A DNA stretch of 48,070 bases. It comes from Rhodocyclaceae bacterium (GTDB lineage Bacteria > Pseudomonadota > Gammaproteobacteria > Burkholderiales > Rhodocyclaceae). How positions within the stretch are numbered: position 1 is the stretch's first letter; each line of letters opens with the position of its first letter. The position numbers and the translations under genes were made by a program. The notes below the pieces were generated by a model, which made no database searches, had not been told where the DNA came from, and was given only the letters and a program-made list of their open reading frames with translations. The stretch covers positions 1 to 48,070 of the forward strand of contig JAGRGD010000318.1 of assembly GCA_020445665.1 (NCBI GenBank). Reading direction: 5' to 3'. Shown here piece by piece: positions 18,617-28,047 of the stretch.

Positions 18617-18919
18617 TCATCCTTGTTTGAGAAATTCGGGCAGTTCGGGCTCCCGCCCGATCAGGTCGGCGAAGGCCGACTCCAGGTCCGGTGCCGCGCC
18701 GCTGGCGATCTGCTCCAGGGCCGACAGGGCGCGGCCGATGTCGGCGGCGCGGGTGGCGTCGATCACCTCACGGGCGGCCCCCAGATAGGTCAGGAGCCAG
18801 GTGCCGACCGGCTGCTCGCCGACCAGCAGCATGTCGATCCAGTGCGCCTCGCCATGGGCATCGTGGCAGAGCGACTGCATGCCCGCAGCGACGACCTGCA
18901 TCGGGATGCCGAGACACAT
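18617..18919 (-). CDS. hupF: HupF (HoxL), HypC-family chaperone for HupL
   Basis: A 100-residue HypC-family protein starting MCLGIPMQVV with the functional Cys2. Compared with HypC it has an extra C-terminal region of about 20 residues. Relatives protect the large subunit's Fe group during assembly in air. The ATG at 18919 is one base after the hupD stop. A 38-base stretch inside the gene is identical to the hybG-type gene at 34952-34989. Confidence 0.93.
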   Translation of the reverse strand: MCLGIPMQVVAAGMQSLCHDAHGEAHWIDMLLVGEQPVGTWLLTYLGAAREVIDATRAADIGRALSALEQIASGAAPDLESAFADLIGREPELPEFLKQG

Positions 18920-18920
18920 C

Positions 18921-19541
18921 TCAGCCGGCCCCGCCGGGCATGAAGCGCGCGTCGCCGATTCGGCAGGCTTCTGCCTCCGAAGGACGCCCTGCCTCGTAAT
19001 CGTGGATCGACAGGGGTGCCGCATTGAGCCGCTCGGCGCCGCCATCGCGAGGGCGGACATCGACGCCCCATTCGCGAAGGACCGTCACGGCGGCCTCCAG
19101 CACCCGGGGCAGGCAGGCGCGCACCGGCTCCCGCAGGCTGCCGCCGAAGTCCTCGAGTTCGGCCGGCTGAACCCCGATCAGCACCATCTCGGCGGGCAGG
19201 CCCTCCACCAGCGCAGCCGACGCGATGACCTCCTGGAAGCCGGTCTGGTGCAGGCTCATCTTCTTGGCGCCCATGAAGCGGGGCACTTCGTCATCCCGCA
19301 CCAGCTTCATCGTGCCCGGCGGCAGGCCGTAGTCGATCGCGTCGAAGACCAGCAGGTGCGTGGCTTCGGTCACGTAGGGCAGCAGGTAGAGGCCCTGGGT
19401 GCCGCCATCCATGACCGTGACCGATTCGGGCAGTTCATAGGACGCGGCCAGTGCCTCGGCGCAGCGGATGCCAAACCCTTCGTCGGCCCATAGCAGGTTG
19501 CCGATGCCGAGGATCAGGACCCGGGGGGTGGATGGGTGCAT
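18921..19541 (-). CDS. hupD: HupD (HoxM), endopeptidase for the HupL precursor
   Basis: A 206-residue nickel-dependent maturation protease. The N-terminal LILGIGNLLWADEGFG carries the first metal-ligand Glu; FDAIDYG and SLHQTGFQEV provide the Asp and His ligands. It removes the C-terminal 15 residues of HupL after nickel insertion. The start at 19541 follows GGAG by 6 bases. It is the first gene of a new transcript: a terminator lies upstream at 19736-19762 and a sigma-54 type promoter at 19574-19589. Confidence 0.95.
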   Translation of the reverse strand: MHPSTPRVLILGIGNLLWADEGFGIRCAEALAASYELPESVTVMDGGTQGLYLLPYVTEATHLLVFDAIDYGLPPGTMKLVRDDEVPRFMGAKKMSLHQTGFQEVIASAALVEGLPAEMVLIGVQPAELEDFGGSLREPVRACLPRVLEAAVTVLREWGVDVRPRDGGAERLNAAPLSIHDYEAGRPSEAEACRIGDARFMPGGAG

Positions 19542-19573
19542 GGCGACTCCGTGTAACGGTTCGCGTAACACAA

Positions 19574-19589
19574 CGCAGGGTCCGTGCCA
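19574..19589 (-). promoter_or_regulatory. Sigma-54 type promoter upstream of hupD
   Basis: On the minus strand TGGCACGGACCCTGCG matches the -24/-12 consensus TGGCACG-N4-TTGCW except for one base in the -12 box. The GG and GC doublets are both present with correct spacing. The expected start of transcription lies about 20 bases before the hupD ATG. The same TGGCACGG core occurs upstream of hupS and the chemoreceptor unit. Confidence 0.75.
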
Positions 19590-19735
19590 GCGCCCCCGGG
19601 AATGCCCATGGCGCGCCAGCATTGACGATATGACGACCGTGCGACCAAGCCCCCTTCCCCGGTGGGGACACTTCCGCCGCAGCTCGGAAGCCGAAGTGGA
19701 AAGCCCGCTTCCACCGCGCTCACCGAGGCGGACGC

Positions 19736-19762
19736 AAAAAGGCCCCGCACTCAACGGGGCCT
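19736..19762 (-). terminator. Rho-independent terminator after the chemoreceptor gene
   Basis: On the minus strand AGGCCCCG (19762-19755) pairs perfectly with CGGGGCCT (19747-19740) around a 7-base loop, followed by four more Ts. It starts about 50 bases after the chemoreceptor stop codon and separates that unit from hupD. Confidence 0.9.
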
Positions 19763-19811
19763 GGCAGGCTCGGGTCCGGGCAGCGCGGCGGGCCCGGTCG
19801 GTCCGTCGCAA

Positions 19812-21098
19812 CTATTTCATCTGGCTCTCGATGCTGGCGAACAGGCTGTCGTAGATCTCGATCAGCGCCTCGCGGTCGGTGCCGCCCTTGATCCACTTGC
19901 GCTCGCTGGCGATCTGCACCGCCTGGCGCTCCATCTCGGACAGGCTGCGGCTGTCGATCTCCTCGCCGTGGATGATCAGGTTGGCGTCGGCCCGGGCCTT
20001 CTGGGCGAGACTGACGAGATTGACCGACGACTCCATGGCGCGGGCGCCCCCGCCGATGGTTCCGGCCAGGGCGTTGACCTGTTCCCCGGCGTCCGCCGAA
20101 CCGGCCAGACTGACCACCACTTCCTCGGCGGTACCACGGGCACCGGCCACCGAGTCGGAGAGGGTGCCGATCTGGCCCGTCGCGGCCTGCATCGCGCCGC
20201 TCATCGCCGAGATGGCCTCGGCGATCTCTTCGGCGGAGCGCTGGGCCTGGTCGGCCAGCTTGCGCACCTCGTCGGCGACGACCGCGAAGCCCCGGCCCGA
20301 CTCACCCGCGCGGGCCGCCTCGATGGCGGCGTTGAGGGCCAGCAGATTGGTCTGCTTGGCAATATTGTCGATGTGGGCGGTGATCTCGTTGATCGCGCCG
20401 GCCTTCTCGGCCAGTTCGGCCAGGGCGCTGACACCCGCCTCGGCCAGGCCATGGGCATCGCCGAGGGAGGTGGACATCCGCTCGGCGGCCTCCGACATGG
20501 AGCGCGCAGTGACCGCGAACTTGCCGGAGAGGGACTGGGATTCCTCTGCCTCGCGGGCGACGTCCGCGAGGGTCGTCGTGACGTGCTCGATGGCCATCGA
20601 GAGGCCGCGCTCGGAGCGCACGAAGATACGCGACAGCAGCGCTTCCCGGGCGACGGACTCCTGTGCCGTCGTGACCTGGTCCAGCATGATCTGGATCTGC
20701 TCCAGGACCCGCGCGAAGATGCCGTGCAGGCCGGTCGTCTGGAGTCGGCGCCACGGCCTGCCGTTGGCCACCGCGTCCATGGCGCCGAGGATCTCGCGGA
20801 AGGCGGTTTCGGTCTGGTCCAGCGCGGAGTTGAGGTCGACACGGATCGACTCGAGCACCGGATCGGAGAACTCGCGGGGCATCCGCTCCTGCAATTGCCC
20901 CTGCCCGACCTGGTGCATCAGCCCGTCGAGCTGGTTCAGCGCGTCGTCGCCGCGACGTGCAGGAGCAAGCAGCACGACAGCGGCCAGGGCACAGGCGGCC
21001 AGGGCCGCCCAAGGCGTCCAGAAAGCCAGGCCCGCCGCCGCAACGACCGCCACGAGCGCCAGGTGGCGCCGTTCAAAGCGCGAAGACAAGCTCTTCAT
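19812..21098 (-). CDS. Membrane-anchored methyl-accepting chemotaxis protein without sensor domain
   Basis: A 428-residue chemoreceptor. Residues about 12-46 form two closely spaced membrane helices, with no periplasmic domain between them. The cytoplasmic region ends in a signalling domain whose tip is [20 protein letters not shown] followed by [15 protein letters not shown]. There is no PAS domain in the protein itself, but the upstream gene encodes one, with a 26-base overlap. The pair looks like an Aer aerotaxis receptor split in two. No C-terminal CheR/CheB pentapeptide is seen. It is the last gene of the unit ending at the 19736 terminator. Confidence 0.9.
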   Translation of the reverse strand: MKSLSSRFERRHLALVAVVAAAGLAFWTPWAALAACALAAVVLLAPARRGDDALNQLDGLMHQVGQGQLQERMPREFSDPVLESIRVDLNSALDQTETAFREILGAMDAVANGRPWRRLQTTGLHGIFARVLEQIQIMLDQVTTAQESVAREALLSRIFVRSERGLSMAIEHVTTTLADVAREAEESQSLSGKFAVTARSMSEAAERMSTSLGDAHGLAEAGVSALAELAEKAGAINEITAHIDNIAKQTNLLALNAAIEAARAGESGRGFAVVADEVRKLADQAQRSAEEIAEAISAMSGAMQAATGQIGTLSDSVAGARGTAEEVVVSLAGSADAGEQVNALAGTIGGGARAMESSVNLVSLAQKARADANLIIHGEEIDSRSLSEMERQAVQIASERKWIKGGTDREALIEIYDSLFASIESQMK

Positions 21099-21591
21099 AG
21101 CCCATTCCCATCTGTGTCATCACATCCACCAGGACCTGCGTGCCGGCACCGATCGCCTCCCGCGCTCCGGCGGCCTTCTCGGCCGCCAGCATCTGCGCAT
21201 AGACGGGGGTGATCGTTTCAATGGCACTGCGCTTCGGGCAGCGGCGAACCGAGGTGTAGCCGACGATGCCGCCGCTGGGGTCGAAGTCCGGCGTGATATG
21301 GGTGAATACCCAGTAGTAGCCCCCGTCCTTCGACATGTTCTTGACGTAGGCGAAGAACTCCTTGCCCGACTGGATGGTGTCCCAGGCGAGCTTGAAGGCG
21401 GCCCGCGGCATGTCCGGGTGGCGAATGATGTTGTGCTGGGAGCCGATCAGCTCGTCCTCGGAGTAGCCCGAGAATTCAACGAAGATCGGATTGCCGTAGG
21501 TGATGATGCCCTTCGGGTTCGTCTTGGAGACGATGAAGTCATCCTCGCGCATCAGCCGCTCGACCTGGGTCGGCGTGATGGCCCGTTTCAT
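21073..21591 (-). CDS. Soluble Aer-type PAS domain protein
   Basis: A 172-residue cytoplasmic protein. Residues about 8-125 form a PAS domain of the Aer class ([51 protein letters not shown]), the type that binds FAD and senses redox state in aerotaxis. The remaining C-terminal helix probably contacts the partner receptor. The ATG at 21591 follows AGGAGGG; the open frame before it is leader. It overlaps the chemoreceptor gene by 26 bases, so the two are probably made together. FAD binding is inferred from motif similarity. Confidence 0.87.
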   Translation of the reverse strand: MKRAITPTQVERLMREDDFIVSKTNPKGIITYGNPIFVEFSGYSEDELIGSQHNIIRHPDMPRAAFKLAWDTIQSGKEFFAYVKNMSKDGGYYWVFTHITPDFDPSGGIVGYTSVRRCPKRSAIETITPVYAQMLAAEKAAGAREAIGAGTQVLVDVMTQMGMGYEELVFAL

Positions 21592-21643
21592 GTGCCTGCC
21601 CTCCTGGTAACAACCGGTGTATCGGCGCGGAGAGCGGTGGCCT

Positions 21644-22012
21644 TTAGGAAATATGGCCCTGTCGTGGGTCGGCTTCGTCGCGCGACATGCGCGAAATGGC
21701 TGCATGTGTCTCCCAGGCCACCTGCAAGGCCACCCAGAAGCGGGGGTCGGTGCCGAAATAGCGCGCCAGCCGGACGCTGGTATCGGGCGAGATGCCCCGC
21801 CGGCCCCGGATCAGCTCGTTGACCCGGCGGCGAGAGACACCCAGCGCGCGCGCCAGGGCGTCCTGCGTGATGCCGGCGGGACGCATGAAGCGCGATTCGA
21901 GGAAGTGACCGGGCCGCAAGGGCCGCCGCCCCGGGGACGGGCGAACCGGCGCGTGCCGGGGCAGGAAAAAAGTCGGGCGGGACTTGCCGTCGCCGCCCAT
22001 CGTCGCCGTCAT
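21644..22012 (-). CDS. XRE/HigA-family DNA-binding protein without adjacent toxin
   Basis: A 122-residue protein whose C-terminal 80 residues match the HigA/VapI antitoxin helix-turn-helix (GITQDALARALGVSRRRVNEL, RGISPDTSVRLARYFGTDP, FWVALQ). About 40 residues of basic, proline-rich sequence precede it if the ATG at 22012 is used; the start could instead be the ATG at 21887, which gives the compact HigA form. No HigB-type toxin gene is next to it. It lies 52 bases before the PAS gene and behind a sigma-54 type promoter, so it may be a regulator of this unit. Confidence 0.75.
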   Translation of the reverse strand: MTATMGGDGKSRPTFFLPRHAPVRPSPGRRPLRPGHFLESRFMRPAGITQDALARALGVSRRRVNELIRGRRGISPDTSVRLARYFGTDPRFWVALQVAWETHAAISRMSRDEADPRQGHIS

Positions 22013-22083
22013 GTCGTCGATCGATAAAGGGAAGTGAGCACACGCCCGGGGGCCGGGGTGGACCCGCCGGGCGAGAGAACCAA

Positions 22084-22099
22084 TACAAGGTCCGTGCCA
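22084..22099 (-). promoter_or_regulatory. Sigma-54 type promoter upstream of the XRE-PAS-chemoreceptor unit
   Basis: On the minus strand TGGCACGGACCTTGTA matches TGGCACG-N4-TTGCW at every position but one (T for C in the -12 box). The 11 bases TGGCACGGACC are shared exactly with the hupD element. The expected transcript would start about 60 bases before the 22012 ATG. Confidence 0.75.
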
Positions 22100-22204
22100 G
22101 CCGCCCATGCCGCGCCACCCCGCGGGAATCGGGCCGACGCTTACGGCGCCACCGCAACGCCGCCTTCCGGCGCGGCGCGCAAAGCGGAAGGGCGCCATGC
22201 GGCG

Positions 22205-22225
22205 CGCTCAGCGCTCAGCACTCAG
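22205..22225 (-). repeat. Three tandem 7-base repeats at the end of the unknown gene
   Basis: On the minus strand CGCTGAG, TGCTGAG and CGCTGAG follow each other directly, and the first copy contains the stop codon of the upstream 223-residue gene. An imperfect hairpin (CGGAAGGGCG at 22185-22194 with CGCCTTCCG at 22161-22169) lies just beyond. Together they may form the 3' end of that transcript. Confidence 0.6.
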
Positions 22226-22893
22226 CGCTTCCAGAACGCGAACCGGCTGCGCGACGCAGGCAGGGGCGCGATCGGCCGACCCTCTTCATCGACCAGCTGT
22301 CCGCCCCTGGCGGCATGATTCAGGACATCCCTCAGCATGTCGCGGTCGAGCGGCAGCGTTCCGTCGATCAGGTCGAAACTGACCGCCTCACGGCCCATGC
22401 GCTCCAGCCAGCCCATCAACTCGACCGAAACCGGGAAACGCGCCAGGTTGGGGGCCTTGAGGAAGCGGACGCGGCGCCCCGCCCATGGCACCGTGTCGGT
22501 ACCCGGCGCGGTCTCGCCGGGCGCTTCGTCAGCGGGTTCCTCAGTGGCCGTCAGTGGAACGGCAGGTGGCACCTTGACCCGGGCACGGGCGGGGTCGAGG
22601 GTCGGCAACATTGCGTCGATGTAACGCATCAGGTGGCTGGCCTTGAGGGGCTTGGCCAGCGTGCGGCTCGCCCAGCCGGAGCTCGCGGCGGATTCATCCA
22701 GTCGACAGATGGCCGGCGCGCCGAGCATCTCCAGCGGCGTGACGACCAGGTCCTGGGTCAGGTCGATGACCCACAGGTCAGCCGCACGGACGTCCTCCAC
22801 CCAGCGCCAGGCCTCCGCGCGCAGCCGGACCGTCGACTTGAGGACGAGCAGGTCCCGTGACGCCAGGTTGTCTGCTCCGAATGTCAGCTCCAT
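22222..22893 (-). CDS. Unknown protein with a receiver-like N-terminal domain (223 aa)
   Basis: A 223-residue soluble protein, start ATG at 22893 with GGGAG 8 bases upstream. The N-terminal 105 residues look like a degenerate response-regulator receiver: LWVIDL ends a predicted strand where the phosphorylated Asp would sit, and TLAKPLKASHLMRYIDAML resembles the conserved Lys-Pro end of receivers. A proline-rich acidic linker (about 110-145) follows, then a C-terminal domain of about 75 residues (RVRFLKAPNLARFPVSVELM) that I do not recognise. It lies directly downstream of hupC behind a strong hairpin. Function unknown; a regulatory or scaffolding role for the adjacent receptors is a guess. 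Confidence 0.7.
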   Translation of the reverse strand: MELTFGADNLASRDLLVLKSTVRLRAEAWRWVEDVRAADLWVIDLTQDLVVTPLEMLGAPAICRLDESAASSGWASRTLAKPLKASHLMRYIDAMLPTLDPARARVKVPPAVPLTATEEPADEAPGETAPGTDTVPWAGRRVRFLKAPNLARFPVSVELMGWLERMGREAVSFDLIDGTLPLDRDMLRDVLNHAARGGQLVDEEGRPIAPLPASRSRFAFWKR

Positions 22894-22945
22894 ATGCACT
22901 CCCGATTGCCGTGGCTGCATGTTCCGCCCCCGACGTATCGGACGC

Positions 22946-22978
22946 ACGACGGGCGACGCTGATCGCGTCGCCCGTCGT
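22946..22978 (-). terminator. Perfect 14-bp hairpin after hupC
   Basis: ACGACGGGCGACGC (22946-22959) and GCGTCGCCCGTCGT (22965-22978) are perfect inverted repeats around a 5-base loop. The hairpin lies about 30 bases after the hupC stop codon. It has no T-run, so it may be a rho-independent-like stop, a partial terminator or a barrier that stabilises the hupSLC mRNA. Confidence 0.6.
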
Positions 22979-23010
22979 CGCTCGACCCGGGGCCGACGCC
23001 CGGGCTGCCT

Positions 23011-23736
23011 TCAGTTCTTGAACATGCGATAGCCACTGATCATGGTGCTGATGATGCTCTGGCGTCCCATGATGTCTTCACGGATCGCCGCGTAGACATG
23101 AAGAATCACAAAACACACGATCGCCCACATGCCCAGGTGGTGCCAGGTGTGGACATCCTGCGACTGCCCGAACAGGGGAATCACCCAGGTGGTGAACAGG
23201 GTGTGCGACCAGTGCCCGGCCTGGGCGCCTTCGCCGTACAGCGCAAAGCCGGTGGCGATCATGAACAGCGCCATGAACAGGAAGCCGAAGACCATGGCGA
23301 AACGCGCCAGCGGGTTGTGTCCCACATAGCGGTTCGGGTAGGGCCGGGTGAAGGTGTACCAGCGCAGCATCGAGAACAGTTCGCGCCAGTACGCGCCGGT
23401 GAAGATCGGCACGCTGAACAGCTCCCGCGAGTGGTGATTGCCGACGATCGCCCAGTACATCCGTCCCAGCAGGCCGATCGCCAGGACGTAGCCCGCCGCG
23501 AAGTGCACGAATCGGATGTAGCCCATCAGGAAGTTGGCGCTGGCCTCGCCCGGCACCGACGGCAATGGCGAGCCGATGAAATAGCCGGTGACGGAGAGCA
23601 CCGTGATCGCCAGCGCATTGACCCAGTGCCAGATGCGCACCGGCGCCTCATAGACATAGATCGACTTGATGCTGGCGGCGTGGGCGACGGCGTTGTCGTC
23701 GACGCCGGTCGCCGTGGCATGGCTGTGGTCTGACAT
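23011..23736 (-). CDS. hupC: HupC (HoxZ), membrane cytochrome b subunit of hydrogenase 1
   Basis: A 241-residue di-haem cytochrome b that anchors HupSL to the membrane and passes electrons to the quinone pool. Four membrane helices are visible; haem-ligand histidines are in WHWVNALAI (about residue 37), VHFAAGYVLA (about 78), and DVHTWHHLGMW plus VILHVYA in the C-terminal part. The start at 23736 has AGGAGGA upstream. It lies 21 bases after hupL and completes the hupSLC core. Confidence 0.95.
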   Translation of the reverse strand: MSDHSHATATGVDDNAVAHAASIKSIYVYEAPVRIWHWVNALAITVLSVTGYFIGSPLPSVPGEASANFLMGYIRFVHFAAGYVLAIGLLGRMYWAIVGNHHSRELFSVPIFTGAYWRELFSMLRWYTFTRPYPNRYVGHNPLARFAMVFGFLFMALFMIATGFALYGEGAQAGHWSHTLFTTWVIPLFGQSQDVHTWHHLGMWAIVCFVILHVYAAIREDIMGRQSIISTMISGYRMFKN

Positions 23737-23757
23737 GAATGTCCTCCTGTAGGCGCC

Positions 23758-25548
<1,791 letters not shown>

Positions 25549-25550
25549 GA

Positions 25551-26639
25551 TCACTTGTCTCCCTTCGGCATGTCGGAACCCGGCTTGTGACGCACGCGGG
25601 TCAGCGCGGATACGGCGGCGTGGGCAGCCACCACGGCACCGACGGTGCCGGCCACCGCCATGCCGACCTCGTCGGCGTTCTTCTCGACGCCGAACTGCTT
25701 GATGTCGGTGAGGCGGTCATAGAAGCCGCCCTTATCCCAGAAGCCATCCTCGGAGCAGCCGATGCAGCCGTGGCCGGACTGGATCGGGAAGGACACGCCC
25801 TCGTTCCAGCGCACCGTCGAGCAGGCGTTGTAGGTGGTCGGGCCCTTGCAGCCGACCTTGTAGAGGCAGTAGCCGCGGCGCGCGTTCTCGTCGTCCCATT
25901 CCTCGACGAACTGGCCGGCGTCGAAGTGGGGCCGGCGGTAGCACTTGTCGTGGATGCGCTGGCCGTAGAACATCTTCGGCCGGCCCTGGCGGTCGAGCTC
26001 GGGGATCTTGTCGAAGGTCAGCATGTAGGTGACGACGCCGGTCATCACCTCGGCGATCGGCGGGCAGCCGGGCACCTTGATGATCGGCTTGTCGTGGATC
26101 ACCTTGTGCACCGGCGTCGCCTGGGTCGGGTTCGGCTTGGCGGCCTGGACACAGCCCCAGGACGCGCACGAGCCCCAGGAGATGATCGCCTTGGCGTCGG
26201 CGGCGGTCTCCTTGAGGATCTCGACGAAGGGGCGGCCGCCGTGGATGCAGTACATGCCGTCCTCGTTGAGCGGCGGGTTGCCCTCGACGGCGAGGATGTA
26301 GTTGCCCTTGTACTTGTGCTTGACCTCCTCGATGATCGCTTCGGCCTGGTGGCCGGCCGCCGCCATCAGCGTGTCGTCATAGTCGAGGGACAGCATCGAC
26401 AGCACCACGTCCTTGGTCAGCGGATGCGCCGAGCGGATGAAGGACTCGCTGCAACAGGTGCACTCGAGGCCGTGCAGCCAGATCACCGGCGTGCGCGGCT
26501 TGTTTTCCAGCGCGTGGGCGATCTTCGGCGCTGCAGCAGAACCGAGGCCGAGCGAGGTGGCGGTGAGCGAGCAGAACTTCAGAAAGCTGCGCCGCGTGAT
26601 GCCCTGGCGGCGCAGAACGTCGTAGAAGGTTTCAGTCAT
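25551..26639 (-). CDS. hupS: HupS (HoxK), small subunit of hydrogenase 1, oxygen-tolerant type
   Basis: A 362-residue precursor. A Tat signal (ITRRSFLKF, Arg16-Arg17) ends near AHA at residue 43. The proximal cluster site has six cysteines: Cys60, Cys62, Cys63 (ECTCCSES), Cys158 and Cys163 (GSCASWGC) and Cys192 (PGCPP). Subtracting the signal gives 17, 19, 20, 115, 120 and 149, the canonical positions of the 4Fe-3S cluster of oxygen-tolerant hydrogenases. Further cysteines and a histidine bind the medial and distal clusters. A C-terminal hydrophobic helix (about 325-345) anchors it. The ATG at 26639 has GGGAG upstream. First gene of locus 1. Confidence 0.97.
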   Translation of the reverse strand: MTETFYDVLRRQGITRRSFLKFCSLTATSLGLGSAAAPKIAHALENKPRTPVIWLHGLECTCCSESFIRSAHPLTKDVVLSMLSLDYDDTLMAAAGHQAEAIIEEVKHKYKGNYILAVEGNPPLNEDGMYCIHGGRPFVEILKETAADAKAIISWGSCASWGCVQAAKPNPTQATPVHKVIHDKPIIKVPGCPPIAEVMTGVVTYMLTFDKIPELDRQGRPKMFYGQRIHDKCYRRPHFDAGQFVEEWDDENARRGYCLYKVGCKGPTTYNACSTVRWNEGVSFPIQSGHGCIGCSEDGFWDKGGFYDRLTDIKQFGVEKNADEVGMAVAGTVGAVVAAHAAVSALTRVRHKPGSDMPKGDK

Positions 26640-26690
26640 GGAGCGGTCTCCCTGTGGTCTCATCCCTCGAGAGGGGCTGACGGGAGCTTG

Positions 26691-26706
26691 TCCAAGAACC
26701 GTGCCA
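26691..26706 (-). promoter_or_regulatory. Sigma-54 type promoter upstream of hupS
   Basis: On the minus strand TGGCACGGTTCTTGGA has a perfect -24 half (TGGCACG) and TTG in the -12 half with correct spacing, but GG where GC is usual. It lies about 50 bases before the hupS start codon and 22 bases from an FNR-type box. It shares TGGCACGG with the hupD and chemoreceptor-unit elements. Confidence 0.72.
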
Positions 26707-26727
26707 CGCAAGGCCAGCGAGGAAAAC

Positions 26728-26741
26728 TTGATTGAAATCAA
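26728..26741. promoter_or_regulatory. FNR/ANR-type box upstream of hupS
   Basis: TTGATTGAAATCAA is a perfect TTGAT-N4-ATCAA palindrome. It lies 89 bases upstream of the hupS ATG and just upstream of the sigma-54 type promoter, so an FNR, ANR or FixK-type regulator could modulate it or drive a separate promoter. Confidence 0.72.
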
Positions 26742-27173
26742 CACCGTCGCCGGACCATCTCCCGGCCTTCCGATTCTGCGACTGGCAGGGCGCTTTCCAC
26801 TTTGCAAACCGACATGTCGACCCGTGGCACGCACCCCGGCCCGGGCGGACGGTCGCCGCGGCCCACCGGCCGGCGCCCGTGGACACACCCAGGACACACA
26901 ATCTCCGCCGGCATCATGCCCTTGCCATACCGGCAGATGCCGCAATGGCGCGCCTTTTGCGGCGCAACATCGCGTCGCCGGAGAAGCCCCCCTCCGTAGG
27001 CAACAGCGTTGCCGGCAAGCGGCGCAGGCGAGGTCGGTGCGAACCCACCCGCGTCCGGCCCGGGTGGCTGGCCACTTTCCAGTGCACCGGGAGATCCCGG
27101 GCCGTGCCCCCGTCGTTCGCAACCGTCCGCGCACCGCGGCGGGCCCGGTCGCAGCGGCGCATTTACCCTGGCC
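26742..27173. other. Non-coding region between hupS and the YCII gene
   Basis: About 430 bases with no ORF that I can support; open frames on both strands lack a Shine-Dalgarno and recognisable sequence. It is where upstream HoxA-binding sites for the hupS promoter would be expected, but I cannot identify one. A 10-base palindrome CGACATGTCG lies near 26812. Confidence 0.55.
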
Positions 27174-27200
27174 TGTCGAAATCCGGCAGGCTCATCCGAC
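27174..27200 (+). promoter_or_regulatory. Possible ECF42-type promoter upstream of the YCII gene
   Basis: TGTCGA (27174-27179) and CGAC (27197-27200) are 17 bases apart and about 40 bases before the YCII start codon. ECF42 sigma factors are reported to use TGTCGA at -35 and a CGTC/CGAC-like -10, and an ECF42-type gene lies two genes downstream. This is a match by eye to short motifs. Confidence 0.4.
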
Positions 27201-27241
27201 GACCCGGCAAGACCCCTGACCCACAACGCTGGAGACCGACC

Positions 27242-27595
27242 ATGCCGTTCCTGATGCTGATCATCGAACCCCGGGGCCAACGCGCTGCGCGCAGCGCCGA
27301 CGAAGCCCAGGCCCGCTACGACGAAATGAGCGCCTTCGCCGGGCAACTCAACGAACGCGGCGTGCTGCGCGCCGCGGAATCCCTCCGTGCAGACGAGCAC
27401 GGCGTGCGGGTCGGGCAGGTGGACGGCCGCCTGCAGCTCCGCGACGGTCCGTTCGCCGAAGCCAAGGAAATGGTCGGCGGCTTCTTCCTCCTCGATGTCG
27501 CGAGCCTCGATGAGGCCCTCGAGATCGCCCGCCAGTGCCCGGCGGCCCGCTTCGCCACCGTCGAAGTGCGCGAATGCGCGCCGTGCAACGCCTGA
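27242..27595 (+). CDS. YCII-related (DGPF domain) protein
   Basis: A 117-residue protein of the YCII/DGPF family. The segment RDGPFAEAKEMVGGFFLLDV near residues 66-85 contains the DGPF signature. The fold is a ferredoxin-like alpha/beta barrel and is often encoded next to ECF42 sigma factors; its chemistry is not established. The ATG at 27242 follows GGAG by 8 bases. It begins a three-gene cluster with the DUF1428 protein and the sigma factor, in the opposite direction to hupS. Confidence 0.9.
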   Translation: MPFLMLIIEPRGQRAARSADEAQARYDEMSAFAGQLNERGVLRAAESLRADEHGVRVGQVDGRLQLRDGPFAEAKEMVGGFFLLDVASLDEALEIARQCPAARFATVEVRECAPCNA

Positions 27596-27619
27596 CGCCC
27601 CCCCACACGGAGAACACCC

Positions 27620-27979
27620 ATGGAACAGTATGTAGACGGCTACCTGATCCCGGTCCCGGCAGACCGGCTCGATGACTACCGCGAGCTGGCCCGCAAGGCC
27701 GGGGCGATCTGGCGCGAACATGGCGCGCTGGCCTTCTGGGAGTGCGTCGGCGACGACCTCGACGCGCCGGGCATGGTCTCGTTCCGCGCCGCCGCCGCGG
27801 CGGGGCCGGACGAGGTGGTGATGTTTTCGTGGATCGTGTTTGCGTCCCGTGCGGATCGCGACCGGATCAATGCCGCGGTGATGGCCGACCCGCGCATCCA
27901 GGCCATGCCCCCCGAAGATATGCCCTTCGACTGCCAGCGCATGGCTTTCGGCGGGTTCATCCCGATCGTCGTCGGGTGA
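27620..27979 (+). CDS. DUF1428 family protein
   Basis: A 119-residue protein matching the DUF1428 (YbaA-like) family: MEQYVDGYLIPVP at the start, then WREHGALAFWECVGDD, and DPRIQAMPPEDMPFDCQRMAFGGF (quoted in parts: MPPEDMPFD and RMAFGGF) at the end. Members have a ferredoxin-like fold and an unknown function. GGAG lies 8 bases before the ATG. It sits 24 bases after the YCII gene and is probably in the same transcript as the sigma factor. Confidence 0.88.
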   Translation: MEQYVDGYLIPVPADRLDDYRELARKAGAIWREHGALAFWECVGDDLDAPGMVSFRAAAAAGPDEVVMFSWIVFASRADRDRINAAVMADPRIQAMPPEDMPFDCQRMAFGGFIPIVVG

Positions 27980-28047
27980 GCGTGGGGGCACTGGACCGCA
28001 TCCGGTACCCGGCGCATGATCAACCCGACTGAACTGCCGGACCGCCG

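Noticed and set aside
26832-26847. Plus-strand TGGCACG near 26833 as another sigma-54 promoter
   Set aside because: The -12 half does not match and the nearest plus-strand gene starts about 400 bases away.
26742-27170. Open frames in the gap upstream of hupS
   Set aside because: No Shine-Dalgarno, no conserved segments and biased arginine/proline content.
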